Source: Perkinsus olseni
Lineage: Eukaryota > Perkinsozoa > Perkinsida > Perkinsidae
DNA length: 26,877 bases
NCBI GenBank assembly: GCA_013115135.1
Contig: JABANP010000625.1
Location: 1 to 26,877, forward strand
Direction of reading: 5' to 3'
The notes beneath the pieces are model-generated. The model was given only the letters and a program-made list of their open reading frames with translations. It ran no database searches and had not been told where the DNA came from. The stretch's first letter is position 1; each line of letters starts with the position of its first letter. The translations under genes were made by a program, and so were the position numbers. This document shows, piece after piece, positions 7,917 to 17,300 of the stretch.

Positions 7917-10900
7917 ATGACATATGACATACAGTACGCGCCATCTAGAAACGCGCAAACTGGGCGGGCACTTTTTTCCTTCGTCTTGACGAGTTTGAAC
8001 CTAATTCCTTTTCCATTGAATTCGCCGTACTTGGTTACCCATAAATCCAAGTCGCGCCCTTAAAATTCGATAAAAAAATATTTTGATCATTTTTGTGCGC
8101 CTGACCCTAGCGCATTTTCTCATAGTGCGCTCCTAGCGTCCTGGTGGCGTTTATTGAACCACTCCGTTCCTTCCCACCTAGCAACGATCGCACAGCTGAA
8201 TTATATTTTACTGAATGGCCCTTCCAAAGCAGTTGCCAAGCCCTGAAGAGATCGGGCCTAGCCAAAGTTCCACCACTTCTGCTGCGCAGACAGCTTCCAA
8301 TGCAGAGGATGACCTGACTACCCACCACAAGCGTGCTATCGGTTCGACTAAGTTGCGTAAAAGAAAATCTCTGAGGTTGAAGACTCAAGCGGAAGTTTCC
8401 GGTGCATCTGGCGAGACGGCGGAGTCGAAAAGGCAACACGTTCACGGCTACAACACAAGAAACCAGCCCCTAACAAAAGCTCAGAAGCGTGCTGCTGACC
8501 GTAAGGATAAGCCCAAGCCATCTGTTAAGCGTCAGAAGTCGGTGAATTTGCCACCGAAGGGCTCGAGGCCGCAGAGTAAGGGTGTCAGGGAGCTTCGACA
8601 GAAGAAGAGGCAGGAACGCGATGATGGCGTGTCTAGCTTATGGGAAGCTCTGCAAGCAACGAACCCTTTGGACGACATGTCTCTCCACTTGAAGAAGAGG
8701 CTGGCTGTCTACGTATCTCTGACACAGTTCTACGGTTACTGGGGATGGCAGTCGCGCGAGGTAGTTGAAGAATTCGTGGCTGACTTATTTGACCTCAAGC
8801 CATCCTCGGTTCACAGATGGTGCCATGACTTCGAGACTGCTCATTACTTGGAGGAGGATCGTCGCGGGAAGCACTCGAAGGTTAGGAGTCCCCTCTTTGA
8901 CGCTGAATATCAGGGCTTCCGGGAGAGGTTCCGGCATTACGTCAAGGCCCACTCTATTGGCAAGGACGGCACTCCCAACCTGACGGCTGATGCTTTGGCT
9001 GAATGGGTCAACTCAGACTTGGAGCTCGGAGAAGGAGACAAGTATTCCAATCGTACAATTCTTCGGTGGCTGCATGCTCTAGGGTTCTCGGTACATTCGG
9101 TGAAGAACACACTTTATGTGGATGGGCACGAGAGGGAGGATGTCGTGGCTGATAGGGAGCGGCTCTATAAGGAACTGGAGGAGGTTCGGCCCTCTCTACA
9201 GACAGTGGACGACTGTACGCTAGAGGAGGCAGAGAATAGCGCTGCCACTCATATACTGATCTCTCAAGATGAGAAGATTCATCATAGCGGGGATATACAG
9301 CGACGCTACTGGTCGGATGGGACTTTCACTAAGCTGCGACAGAAGTCACTTGGCCGGACCGTGATGACCTCAGACTTCCTCTCAGAGATCTTTGGGTTCA
9401 TCCGCTACAGCAATGACGACCCTGTCGTGCCTGGTGAACGCACCGGGTCTGTCTTGGACGTGTCGGTAGATGGCTACTACAACAATGAACGGTGCCTAGT
9501 GGATTTCGCAGAATGCAGTGAGGCCGTCAAGACCCTCACTGATGGGAAGCTTGGGTGCGTCTTCTTGACCGACAGGAGCCCAATACACTGCAAGTATCCG
9601 GAGGATGGCCTCAATGCCAAGGCTATGAACGTCAAGCCCGGGGGCAAGCAGCCACGAATGCGCCCAGGTTGGTATGAACGCGATGGACAACGCGTTGTCC
9701 AGGATATGGTTTTCCCGGCTGACCACCCTCGATACGCTGGCTTACCCAAAGGACTCCGGCAGGTGGTAATAGAGAGGTTCGGAGAAGCAGCAGTAGTGGG
9801 GAAGAAGCAGGACGAGCTGGTCAACCTGCTCTCTAATTGTGATGACTTTGCTTCTCAAAAGACCCTGCTCCAGGAAGAAGCCAATGCCCGCGGTGATCGA
9901 GTCATATATGGGGTGAAATTTCACCCAGAACTGGCACCGATCGAGGCAGCTTACCGGTCCATCGCTAAGGCCATCAGGATTGGGAACTCCTCCAAGTCAT
10001 CAGCAGGGTTCGTGGAGAGAGTAGAGAGCTGCCAGGAGCCTGCCGACCTGACGTTGCTGCTTATTCGCAAGCACTTCAGGTCATCCAGGGAGTATCTCAA
10101 GTGCTACGTAGATGGGATGAGCATGGAGGAGATAAGGCGACTGAGAAAGGAGCGCCGAAAACATCGAGGGCCAGCGCCAATGTTGCCTGCTTCCACAGAC
10201 CACTCCAACGTTGGCAAGTTTAACCGAAGACGTGTAGTCTAATTTTTTAACTTGTGTGTTCTTCTAATAAGTGTCTCCCATTAACTCTTCATTTTGATGT
10301 TGGGTTTGAAGATAAGGGTCATTAAGGGGTGAAAAATGGCCGAAACCGGCATAGAATTTTGGGCACTTCGACTAAAAGTGACCAAAATATTTTTTTGTCG
10401 AATTTTAAGGGCGCGACTTGGATTTATGGGTAATCAAGTACGGCGAATTGAATGGAAAAGGAATTAGGTTCAAACTCGTCAAGACGAAGGAAAAAAGTGC
10501 CCGCCCAGTTTGCGCGTTTCTAGATGGCGCGTACTGTACAGGCTGAGAGTGTGGACCCTTTCTGGATGGCATTAGTCCACTACAGGCCTGCATACACTTG
10601 CAAACAACAGTACAATCCGGCGAATCCCAATGAGATGAGATGGGAGTGCGCCGAGCATGTTGATTGCAACAGGAAAGTTCGTATACTTAAGGATGGGGCC
10701 CAAATGAAAATATCGATCTCGGGTAATTGCAACTGATGCTCATGCCAGAATGCCAGAAGGCCGGCTCCAGTCCAGCCTCCTTTGACCCCTTTCAGGTGAT
10801 CACACAAATCAGGCGAGAGACTTGAAACGGGTTCGATTCCCACCCCACATCGAGCAATACATACTCGATGCTGCGGCGCGTGGCGAGAACGCTTCACACA

Positions 10901-13884
10901 TTCTGGCGCATGCTTTAGAGGAGTATCCGGAGTTCTCAGAGCGCCTGACTAAAACAAGAGTAGCAAATTGCATTGCTACTAGCAATGTGGTTCATCGTCT
11001 GGTTGGACGAGACAGCGTCATTTGCCACTGAAACACACGATCGATCTTCCTAGGTTCAGAATCTCGTGTCGTCCCTGCGTACTAGGGTTGACGGCGTCCC
11101 GCGAATTGCGAATCTGTTCGAGTTGGATAGCGCCTTCGCAGAGTACAGAGTTACTCCAGCTCTGTTACGGAGCGTGAACGAAAACAGCCCTTTACCCAGC
11201 AAGATTATCCACCTCGAGACCAATTTCGATTCGCGGGATTTTGTTTGCACATTGAGCAGCACAGGTAGTCATAAAGCCGATCTAGAAGGCAATTTCGAAG
11301 TCTTTTCCGATCCTGCAGATATGTTAATCTCACTCAAGTGGTTTCTGGACTCCTGTCCCAAAGGCTTTCCTCTGTATATGGATACGCAACAAAAAATAAT
11401 TCGAGGAAAGCCGAAGGTTGTATGGATGGGTAGCTCCCGGCTCAGGTGAGTACTAGTCAAGTACTACTTACTCACTATCAGTGAGTCAGTGAATAGACGG
11501 TTCACTCGAAGCTTGCCAATTGAATTATGCAGATATGACGCGAGAAGGAAGAAGTATGTTCACTCATTCGTTCCCTTCCTCTGGTCGATCGCAGCGGAAG
11601 AGTCGGCGGCTGTGTATGACTTCATGCTCGGAAAATTGGACGAATTAGTGAAAACCCTCTCTGCGAATCGGAAGTCGCTAGTGGATGTTGCTACTCTGTG
11701 CGTTCATGATGCCCATCAAGGAGCAATCAGTGCTTGTAGTGGACGGCTACCACATGTTCGAAATGGTATGTATCAATGGTCAGTGATCATTGTTCACTGA
11801 CCATTGGTCAGGGGTGGTTTGTCGAAACCGTTTTATTTCAGCTCGGTGCTTCTATCATTTCTCTAAAAACCTGAGGGATAACAAGAAAAAAGTTGGGGCA
11901 GCGTACGATATGGTGAGTTCCTTCCATTCAGTTGAATATTTCTCGGTTCATTCATTGGATCTGGCTTGTCTTCGCCCCATGAATGGTTGTTTTCGCAGGT
12001 GGAGAGATGCATATTTCCACTTCACATCTCTACGAACGATGACATGTTCACTCTTCTTGCTAGCGCAATGATTGAGGAAGCGCGTGAAGTGTCGGTTGAA
12101 GCTGAGCGATATTTATCGAATACCTTGGACACCGACCGGTACGGCTATCCTAACATAGCGATTACCGCTCAGGGTTTAGAGGGAACACAGGTATGCCTCA
12201 CGCACTGCTCTAGCGGCTACGCTGTTAGTATGAAAGCGTGTATCGTCTGTGACAAGTTTTCTCAACTACATCTTGTCACTAGGTGGTTAATAATATTGTA
12301 GAAGCTCTAAACTCCATCATGTCAAAGGCCCTCGACGGCGAGAGCTTCGACATTGGAATATTCGTTCGGGAGGCCGTCTTGGTAAGATGATACAATATAC
12401 GAAAATATATGGGTGTGCTCACGTATCGTATAGATAATGCGGTCGGTCAAGAAGTCCAGCCCCCAGTGCTTTATAAGTCGACCGACGCCTGTGATCATGA
12501 AGGAGTACCATCCGGAGATGAGGCAAAAAGGAACAGCGATTTTCGATGCCAATGGATTTAAAGAGGTCAGCTTATCTGTGCTGCGTGTCGTGAAGACGCG
12601 AATAATCATTCAAACTTTCGTCAGGTCACAGAAATGGTGTCTAGTCGCATGGATGTGACAGAAGGAACACGTTTTTTCTTGTTTGCCTCTCCTAAATTCC
12701 GCGGAGGGAGAGTCGCCACATTTCCGAGGGATGTAGTCAGGCGGTACCTTGATGGAGTTCTACTTGGAGACTTCGGAGAAGGTGGCGAACGGAACATGGT
12801 TCTCCATTTGATTCAATTCACAACCGGTGAACCACTGTTGCATTCGGGGGCTTTCGACTGTCTTCAGATTCTGCTGAAATGCGGGTGAATGAAATTCTGG
12901 ATAACTACTATTGCTACTATCTGGTAACGGCTCGTGACTGTGGTACACAAGATACTAGAGTGTGCTGTACATGCAAAGATAACCGGGATTGGTCTCTTTG
13001 TGAGCACGGCTACTGCGCAGAAATCAGTGTGGAGAGCCAGATGAGGTAGTCCGCACCAATGGGTTACCTGAGATGCGAGATGGGTTACCATAACGTCGCA
13101 ACTGTTACGTGGTATTTCCCGTGTCGATAGCAGCGTCTCTCGAGTTCAGATTCGTACCAGGACAGCACCGCCTACCAACAATACGACGAGGTCGTCGGTC
13201 CACGCAGAAACGAGGCCCGCTAGAGCGCACGTACTCCGGTATATCAGCTCCGCCGGTACATCGTCAATCTGAGTCTGCTCAACAACAAGGCGATCCCAAT
13301 TTGAACGATGCTGGTACCAGCGATATGAGTTCACGCAGCGGTAGAGAGTCTATTGCTGAGACAGTTGTGGTTGCCGAGCAGTCCGACTGGGAAGTCTTAG
13401 CGACTCGCAAGCTGTTAGAACATGTGGTGATACACACAGCGAAAGCGCGAGTCGCAGCAGAAGTAGTAGCTCGTCCCGTCGTTTGGGATTACGGGAACAA
13501 TGTTCAGTGGTGTCAGGCGATCCAGTTTGGGAATGTTTGAGTGATCTGCGGGTGAGCCAAACTGAAGGTAAGAAGGACCTCTGAATGGAGTCGCTCTGTA
13601 TGGGTCTTTTAGGTACGAACGCTGTCACGCACATGTCTCCGCAGCCGGTATCCAACTCCGAGGTGTGGGAAAGTTTATCGGACTTGATTGAAGACACATC
13701 CATGCAACCGCCACCGGAACAAGAACCCCTTAGGCTGCCGTCTGATGTCCACGAGAGTAACTCATTCAGTGCCGCTGATCGCCGAGTTGCGCGACGATTG
13801 ACCTATGGGTCGCCTCCTGGCCACCTTCACGAAATGAGCAGTTCATCATCGAGTGAGCGGTGGGAAGATCTGAGTGAAATTTGA
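7917..13884 (+). CDS. MULE-like transposase (FLYWCH-like + MULE + SWIM), about 857 aa, split by a transposon
   Basis: Reconstructed exons: 7917-7931 joined to 10539-10722 (before insertion), 10796 to about 10986 (donor uncertain, 10959-11001), 11054-11445, 11497-11765, 11842-11912, 11999-12190, 12283-12381, 12434-12565, 12625-12826, 12868-13045, 13150-13340, 13382-13567, 13613-13884. Introns are GT-AG and phases are consistent. In order the protein shows: a FLYWCH-like finger (W-x-C-x5-C ... GDH); a MULE core (RSLPIELCRYD, HSFVPFLWSI, EESAAVYDFML, VHDAHQGAISA with the second acidic residue, RCFYHFSKNLRDNKKK); a SWIM finger CTC-x8-CEH; and a Ser/Arg-rich tail with three WE-x-LS-D/E motifs. The expected first catalytic Asp is not visible (WMGSS in its place, at an uncertain splice). 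MULE proteins cut and paste Mutator DNA; intron-rich relatives have been domesticated as transcription factors (FAR1/FHY3 type). Either role is possible here. Confidence 0.65.
7930..7931. repeat. TA target-site duplication, left copy
   Basis: TA just outside the left inverted repeat; the second copy is at 10537-10538. Removing the element and one TA restores an open frame ATG ACA TAT GAC ATA CAG GCT, which independently supports the insertion point. Confidence 0.85.
7932..8094 (+). repeat. left terminal inverted repeat (163 bp)
   Basis: Matches the reverse complement of 10374-10536 with 5 mismatches and no gaps; four of the five lie in the inner half. The outer 80 bp are identical. Read outward, the end encodes ATG GCG CGT ACT G, an open frame with a start codon. 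Confidence 0.93.
8215..10242 (+). CDS. Tc1/mariner-like transposase (675 aa)
   Basis: Cut-and-paste transposase, nuclear. Residues 1-140 are basic and disordered with NLS-like KLRKRKS and KRAADRKDKPK. Helix-turn-helix-type segments for end binding are at about 173-300 (WGWQSREVVEEF ... SSVHRWCHDFE; NRTILRWLHALGFSVH), then YVDGHERED at 301-309, a signature of a transposase clade widespread in fungi and other microbial eukaryotes. The catalytic triad I assign is D352 (ISQDEKIHHSGD), D453 (LTDRSPIHCKYPEDGLNAK) and E577 (HPELAPIEAAYRSI). NVKPGGKQPRMR and FPADHP are further clade motifs. The D-D and D-E gaps (100 and 123 residues) are far longer than the DD34-41D/E of classical Tc1/mariner. ATG 8215 lies 120 bp inside the left repeat, after an AT-rich TTATATTTTAC. 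Intact frame; TAA at 10240-10242. Confidence 0.9.
   Translation: MALPKQLPSPEEIGPSQSSTTSAAQTASNAEDDLTTHHKRAIGSTKLRKRKSLRLKTQAEVSGASGETAESKRQHVHGYNTRNQPLTKAQKRAADRKDKPKPSVKRQKSVNLPPKGSRPQSKGVRELRQKKRQERDDGVSSLWEALQATNPLDDMSLHLKKRLAVYVSLTQFYGYWGWQSREVVEEFVADLFDLKPSSVHRWCHDFETAHYLEEDRRGKHSKVRSPLFDAEYQGFRERFRHYVKAHSIGKDGTPNLTADALAEWVNSDLELGEGDKYSNRTILRWLHALGFSVHSVKNTLYVDGHEREDVVADRERLYKELEEVRPSLQTVDDCTLEEAENSAATHILISQDEKIHHSGDIQRRYWSDGTFTKLRQKSLGRTVMTSDFLSEIFGFIRYSNDDPVVPGERTGSVLDVSVDGYYNNERCLVDFAECSEAVKTLTDGKLGCVFLTDRSPIHCKYPEDGLNAKAMNVKPGGKQPRMRPGWYERDGQRVVQDMVFPADHPRYAGLPKGLRQVVIERFGEAAVVGKKQDELVNLLSNCDDFASQKTLLQEEANARGDRVIYGVKFHPELAPIEAAYRSIAKAIRIGNSSKSSAGFVERVESCQEPADLTLLLIRKHFRSSREYLKCYVDGMSMEEIRRLRKERRKHRGPAPMLPASTDHSNVGKFNRRRVV
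10374..10536 (-). repeat. right terminal inverted repeat (163 bp), carries in-frame ATG for the host gene
   Basis: Inverted copy of 7932-8094. Reading outward on the plus strand, ATG GCG CGT ACT begins at 10524, crosses the TA at 10537 and continues in frame into host codons CAG GCT GAG. The element therefore replaces the host start (MTYDI) with MARTV. Confidence 0.93.
10537..10538. repeat. TA target-site duplication, right copy
   Basis: Second TA flanking the Tc1/mariner-like element; pairs with 7930-7931. Confidence 0.85.
11774..11806 (+). repeat. perfect 13-bp hairpin inside an intron of the MULE-like gene
   Basis: CAATGGTCAGTGA (11774-11786) and TCACTGACCATTG (11794-11806) around a 7-nt loop, inside the intron 11766-11841, starting 8 nt after the donor. 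A stem this close to the donor could influence splicing; it could also be a tiny inserted foldback. Confidence 0.7.
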
Positions 13885-14379
13885 CGGCTACTCAGTATTC
13901 AGCATTATCTCGCACATGCTATTCATTACTGTTTCTCGGGCGTCATTCATCTCAGCTTGTGTTGCCATCGGTTTCACTAGAAGGTGCCTATCAGTTACAC
14001 TTGTTCTTCAATAATTTTTTCGGCTCGGAGATACCCTTACTGCGAACAACAGCAACCGAGCCTCTTGAAATTCGACCATTGATAACATACTTGTGATTCT
14101 GATTAGTAAGTAAATAAACCAAACTAGTAGTAACCTTCATAGCTACCATATTTTCGTCTCCAAGGTATCTGAGCAACCGCTCTCACTAGTACCACAGAAT
14201 AGCGTGTGAACTCAGAATTACCACCCGAGCACACAATAAGCAAGGAATCATAAATTACGGGAGTAACCTCCCGTTATCCACGAAACATCGAATCGTGAAT
14301 GTTCAACTCAGCTTTACAAAGGGAGCTCACACCTGCTGCTCGGCCTCAGAGTTACGGAGACACCTCAGGATAGTATGAT
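13885..14379. other. convergent intergenic region, no gene recognised
   Basis: Lies between the 3' end of the plus-strand MULE-like gene and the 3' end of the minus-strand repeat gene, so it should hold both 3' ends. A hairpin ACGGGAG-taac-CTCCCGT is at 14257-14274. On the minus strand a splice-donor-like GCGAG|GTAGAT overlaps the stop at 14380, so a further 3' exon of the repeat gene here cannot be excluded. Confidence 0.4.
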
Positions 14380-17300
14380 CTACCTCGCTTCTCCAGTGGT
14401 GGTCGACGGAGTAGACGTGGTGCTACTAGACGAGAACGACACTCTGGAAGAGGTTTGCTCAATGGTTTCCGTATATCCGTCTGCTGGGGCCGTAGTTGAG
14501 GACGAAGTTGAATCTCTCACTGATGACCACTTGTCCAGTTCGGTTGTTGTTGACGTAGTCGGATCCTCGGTGGTGGTCCACGAAGCAGATGTCGTACTCG
14601 TAGTAGTAGAAGAAGACGATGCATCGGACCAGATTTCCTCAATGCTTTCCGTTGTAGTAGGTGTGGTATACTCGGCAGTTGAAGATGTCGTGGAGGACGA
14701 AGTAGACTCCGGCGTTGATGACGTGGACACTTCTTCAGTTGTGGTAGATGTAGTAGACGTCGTACTACTATTAGTCGAAGAAGACGATGCATCGGACCAG
14801 ATTTCCTCAATGCTTTGCGTTGTAGTGGGTGTAGTATACTCGGTAGTTGAAGATGTTGTGGAGGACGAAGTAGACTCCGGCGTCGATGAAGTGGTCACCT
14901 CTTTTAGTTGTGGTAGATGTAGTGGATGTCGTACTACTAGTGGTCGAAGGAGACGATGCATCGAACCAGATTTCCTCAATGCTTTCCGTTGTAGTAGGTG
15001 TGGTATACTCGGTAATTGAAGATGTCGTAGAGGACGAAGTAGACTCCGGCGTTGATGAAGTGGCCACTTCCTCAGTTGTGGTAGATGTAGTAGATGTCGT
15101 ACTACTAGTGGTCGAAGAAGACGATGCATCGGACCAGATTTCCCTCAATGCTTTGCGTTGTAGTGGGTGTAGTATACTCGGTAGTTGCAGTTGTCGTGGA
15201 GGACGAAGTAGACTCCGGCGTTGATGAAGTGGCCACTTCTTCAGTTGCGGTAGATGTAGTAGGTGTCGTACTACTAGTGGTCGAAGAAGACGATGCATCG
15301 GACCAGATTTCCTCACTGCTTTCCGTTGTAGTAGGTGTGGTATACTCGGTAGTTGAGGATGTCGTGGAGGACGAAGTAGACTCCGGCGTTGATGAGGTGG
15401 TAGTAGACGTCGTACTACTCGTGGTCGAAGAAGGCGATGCATCGGACCAGATTTCTTCAATGCTTTCCGTTGTGGTAGGTGTGGTATACTCGGTAGTTGA
15501 GGATGTCGTGGAGGACGAAGTAGACTCCGGCGTTGATGAAGTGGTCACTTCCCTCAGTTGTGGTAGATGTAGAAGATGTCGTACTACTCGTGGTCGAAGA
15601 AGACGATGCATCGGACCAGATTTCCTCAATGATTTCCGTTGTAGTAGGTGTGGTATACTCGGTAGTTGAAGATGTCGTGGAGGACGAAGTAGACTCCGGT
15701 GTTGATGAAGTGGTCATTTCCTCAGTTGTGGTAGATGTAGTAGATGTCGTACTACTAGTGGTCGAAGAAGACGATGAATCGGACCAGATTTCCCTCAATG
15801 CTTTCCGTTGTGGTAGGTGTGGTATACTCGGTAGTTGAGGATGTCGTGGAGGACGAAGTAGACTCCGGCGTTGATGACGTGGCCACTTCCCTCAGCTGTG
15901 GTAGATGTAGTAGATGTCGTACTACTCGTGGTCGAAGAAGACGATGCATCGGACCAGATTTCCCTCAATGCTTTCCGTAGTAGTAGGTGTGGTATACTCG
16001 GTAGTTGAGGATGTCGTGGAGGACGAAGTAGACGCCGGCGTTGATGACGTGGTCACTTCCTCAGTTGTGGTAGATGTAGTAGATGTCGTACTACTCGTGG
16101 TCGAAGAAGACGATGCATCGGACCAGATTTCCTCAATGCTTTCCGTAGTAGTAGGTGTGGTATACTCGGTAGTTGAGGATGTCGTGGAGGACGAAGTAGA
16201 CGCCGGCGTTGATGACGTGGTCACTTCCTCAGTTGTGGTAGATGTAGTAGATGTCGTACTACTCATGGTCGAAGAAGACGATGCATCGGACCAGATTTCC
16301 TCAATGCTTTCCGTTGTGGTAGGTGTGGTATACTCGGTAGTTGAGGATGTCGTGGAGGACGAAATAGACTCCGGCGTTGATGAAGTGGTCACTTCCTCAG
16401 TTATGGTAGATGTAGAAGATGTCGTACTACTCGTGGTCGAAGAAGACGATGCATCGGACCAGATTTCCTCAATGCTTTCCGTTGTAGTAGGTGTGGTATA
16501 CTCGGTAGTTGAAGATGTCGTGGAGGACGAAGTAGACTCCCGTGTTGATGAAGTGGTCATTTCCTCAGTTGTGGTAGATGTAGTAGATGTCGTACTACTA
16601 GTGGTCGAAGAAGACGATGAATCGGACCAGATTTCTTCAATCCTTTCCGTTGTGGTAGGTGTGGTATACTCGGTAGTTGAGGATGTCGTGGAGGACGAAG
16701 CAGACTCCGGCGTTGATGACGTGGCCACTTCCTCAGTTGTTGTAGATGTCGTACTACTCGTGGTCGAAGAAGACGATGCATCGGACCAGATTTCCTCAAT
16801 GCTTTCCGTTGTGGTAGGTGTGGTATACTCGGTAGTTGAGGATGTCGTGGAGGACGAAGTAGACTCCGGCGTTGATGAAGTGGTCACTTCCTCAGTTGTG
16901 GTAGATGTAGTAGATGTCGTACTGCTAGTGCTCGACGAAGACGATGCATCGGACCAGATTTCCTCAATGCTTTCCGTTGTAGTGGGTGTGGTATACTCGG
17001 TAGTTGAGGATGTCGTGGAGGACGAAGTAGACTCCAGCGTTGATGAAGTGGTCACTTCCTCAGTTGTGGTAGATGTAGTGGATGTCGTACTACCAGTGGT
17101 CGGAAGAAGACGATGCATCGGACCAGATTTCCTCAATGCTTTCCGTTGTGGTAGGTGTGGTATACTCGGTAGCTGAGGATGTCGTGGAGGACGAAGTAGA
17201 CTCCGGCGTTGATGAAGTAGTCACTTCCTCAGTTGTGGTAGATGTCGTACTACTAGTGGTCGGCGAAGACGATGCATCGGACCCAGATTTCCTCGAAGCT

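Larger units (their letters stand above)
7932..10536 (+). mobile_element. Tc1/mariner-like DNA transposon, complete, 2605 bp
   Basis: Bounded by TA on both sides (7930-7931 and 10537-10538), with ends starting CAGTACGCGCC, the CAGT start usual for Tc1/mariner-type elements. Inverted repeats are 163 bp each and differ at 5 positions (about 97% identical). One intact transposase is encoded. It interrupts the MULE-like gene after its fifth codon. Near-identical ends and an open transposase indicate recent activity. Confidence 0.92.

Noticed and set aside
8107..9924. Minus-strand frames opposite the transposase
   Set aside because: Shadow frames; the plus strand has a complete recognised transposase with catalytic motifs.
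10828..10845. GGGTTCGATTCCC, a perfect tRNA T-arm/B-box sequence
   Set aside because: No acceptor stem, anticodon arm or A box around it, and the stretch is coding (KRVRFPP) in exon 2 of the MULE-like gene.
13341..13540. Continuing the frame through 13341-13540 (SDWEVLA... to TGA at 13540)
   Set aside because: It loses the downstream WE-LSDL coding segments; a 41-nt GT-AG intron at 13341-13381 puts the sequence in the frame that joins cleanly to 13613-13884.
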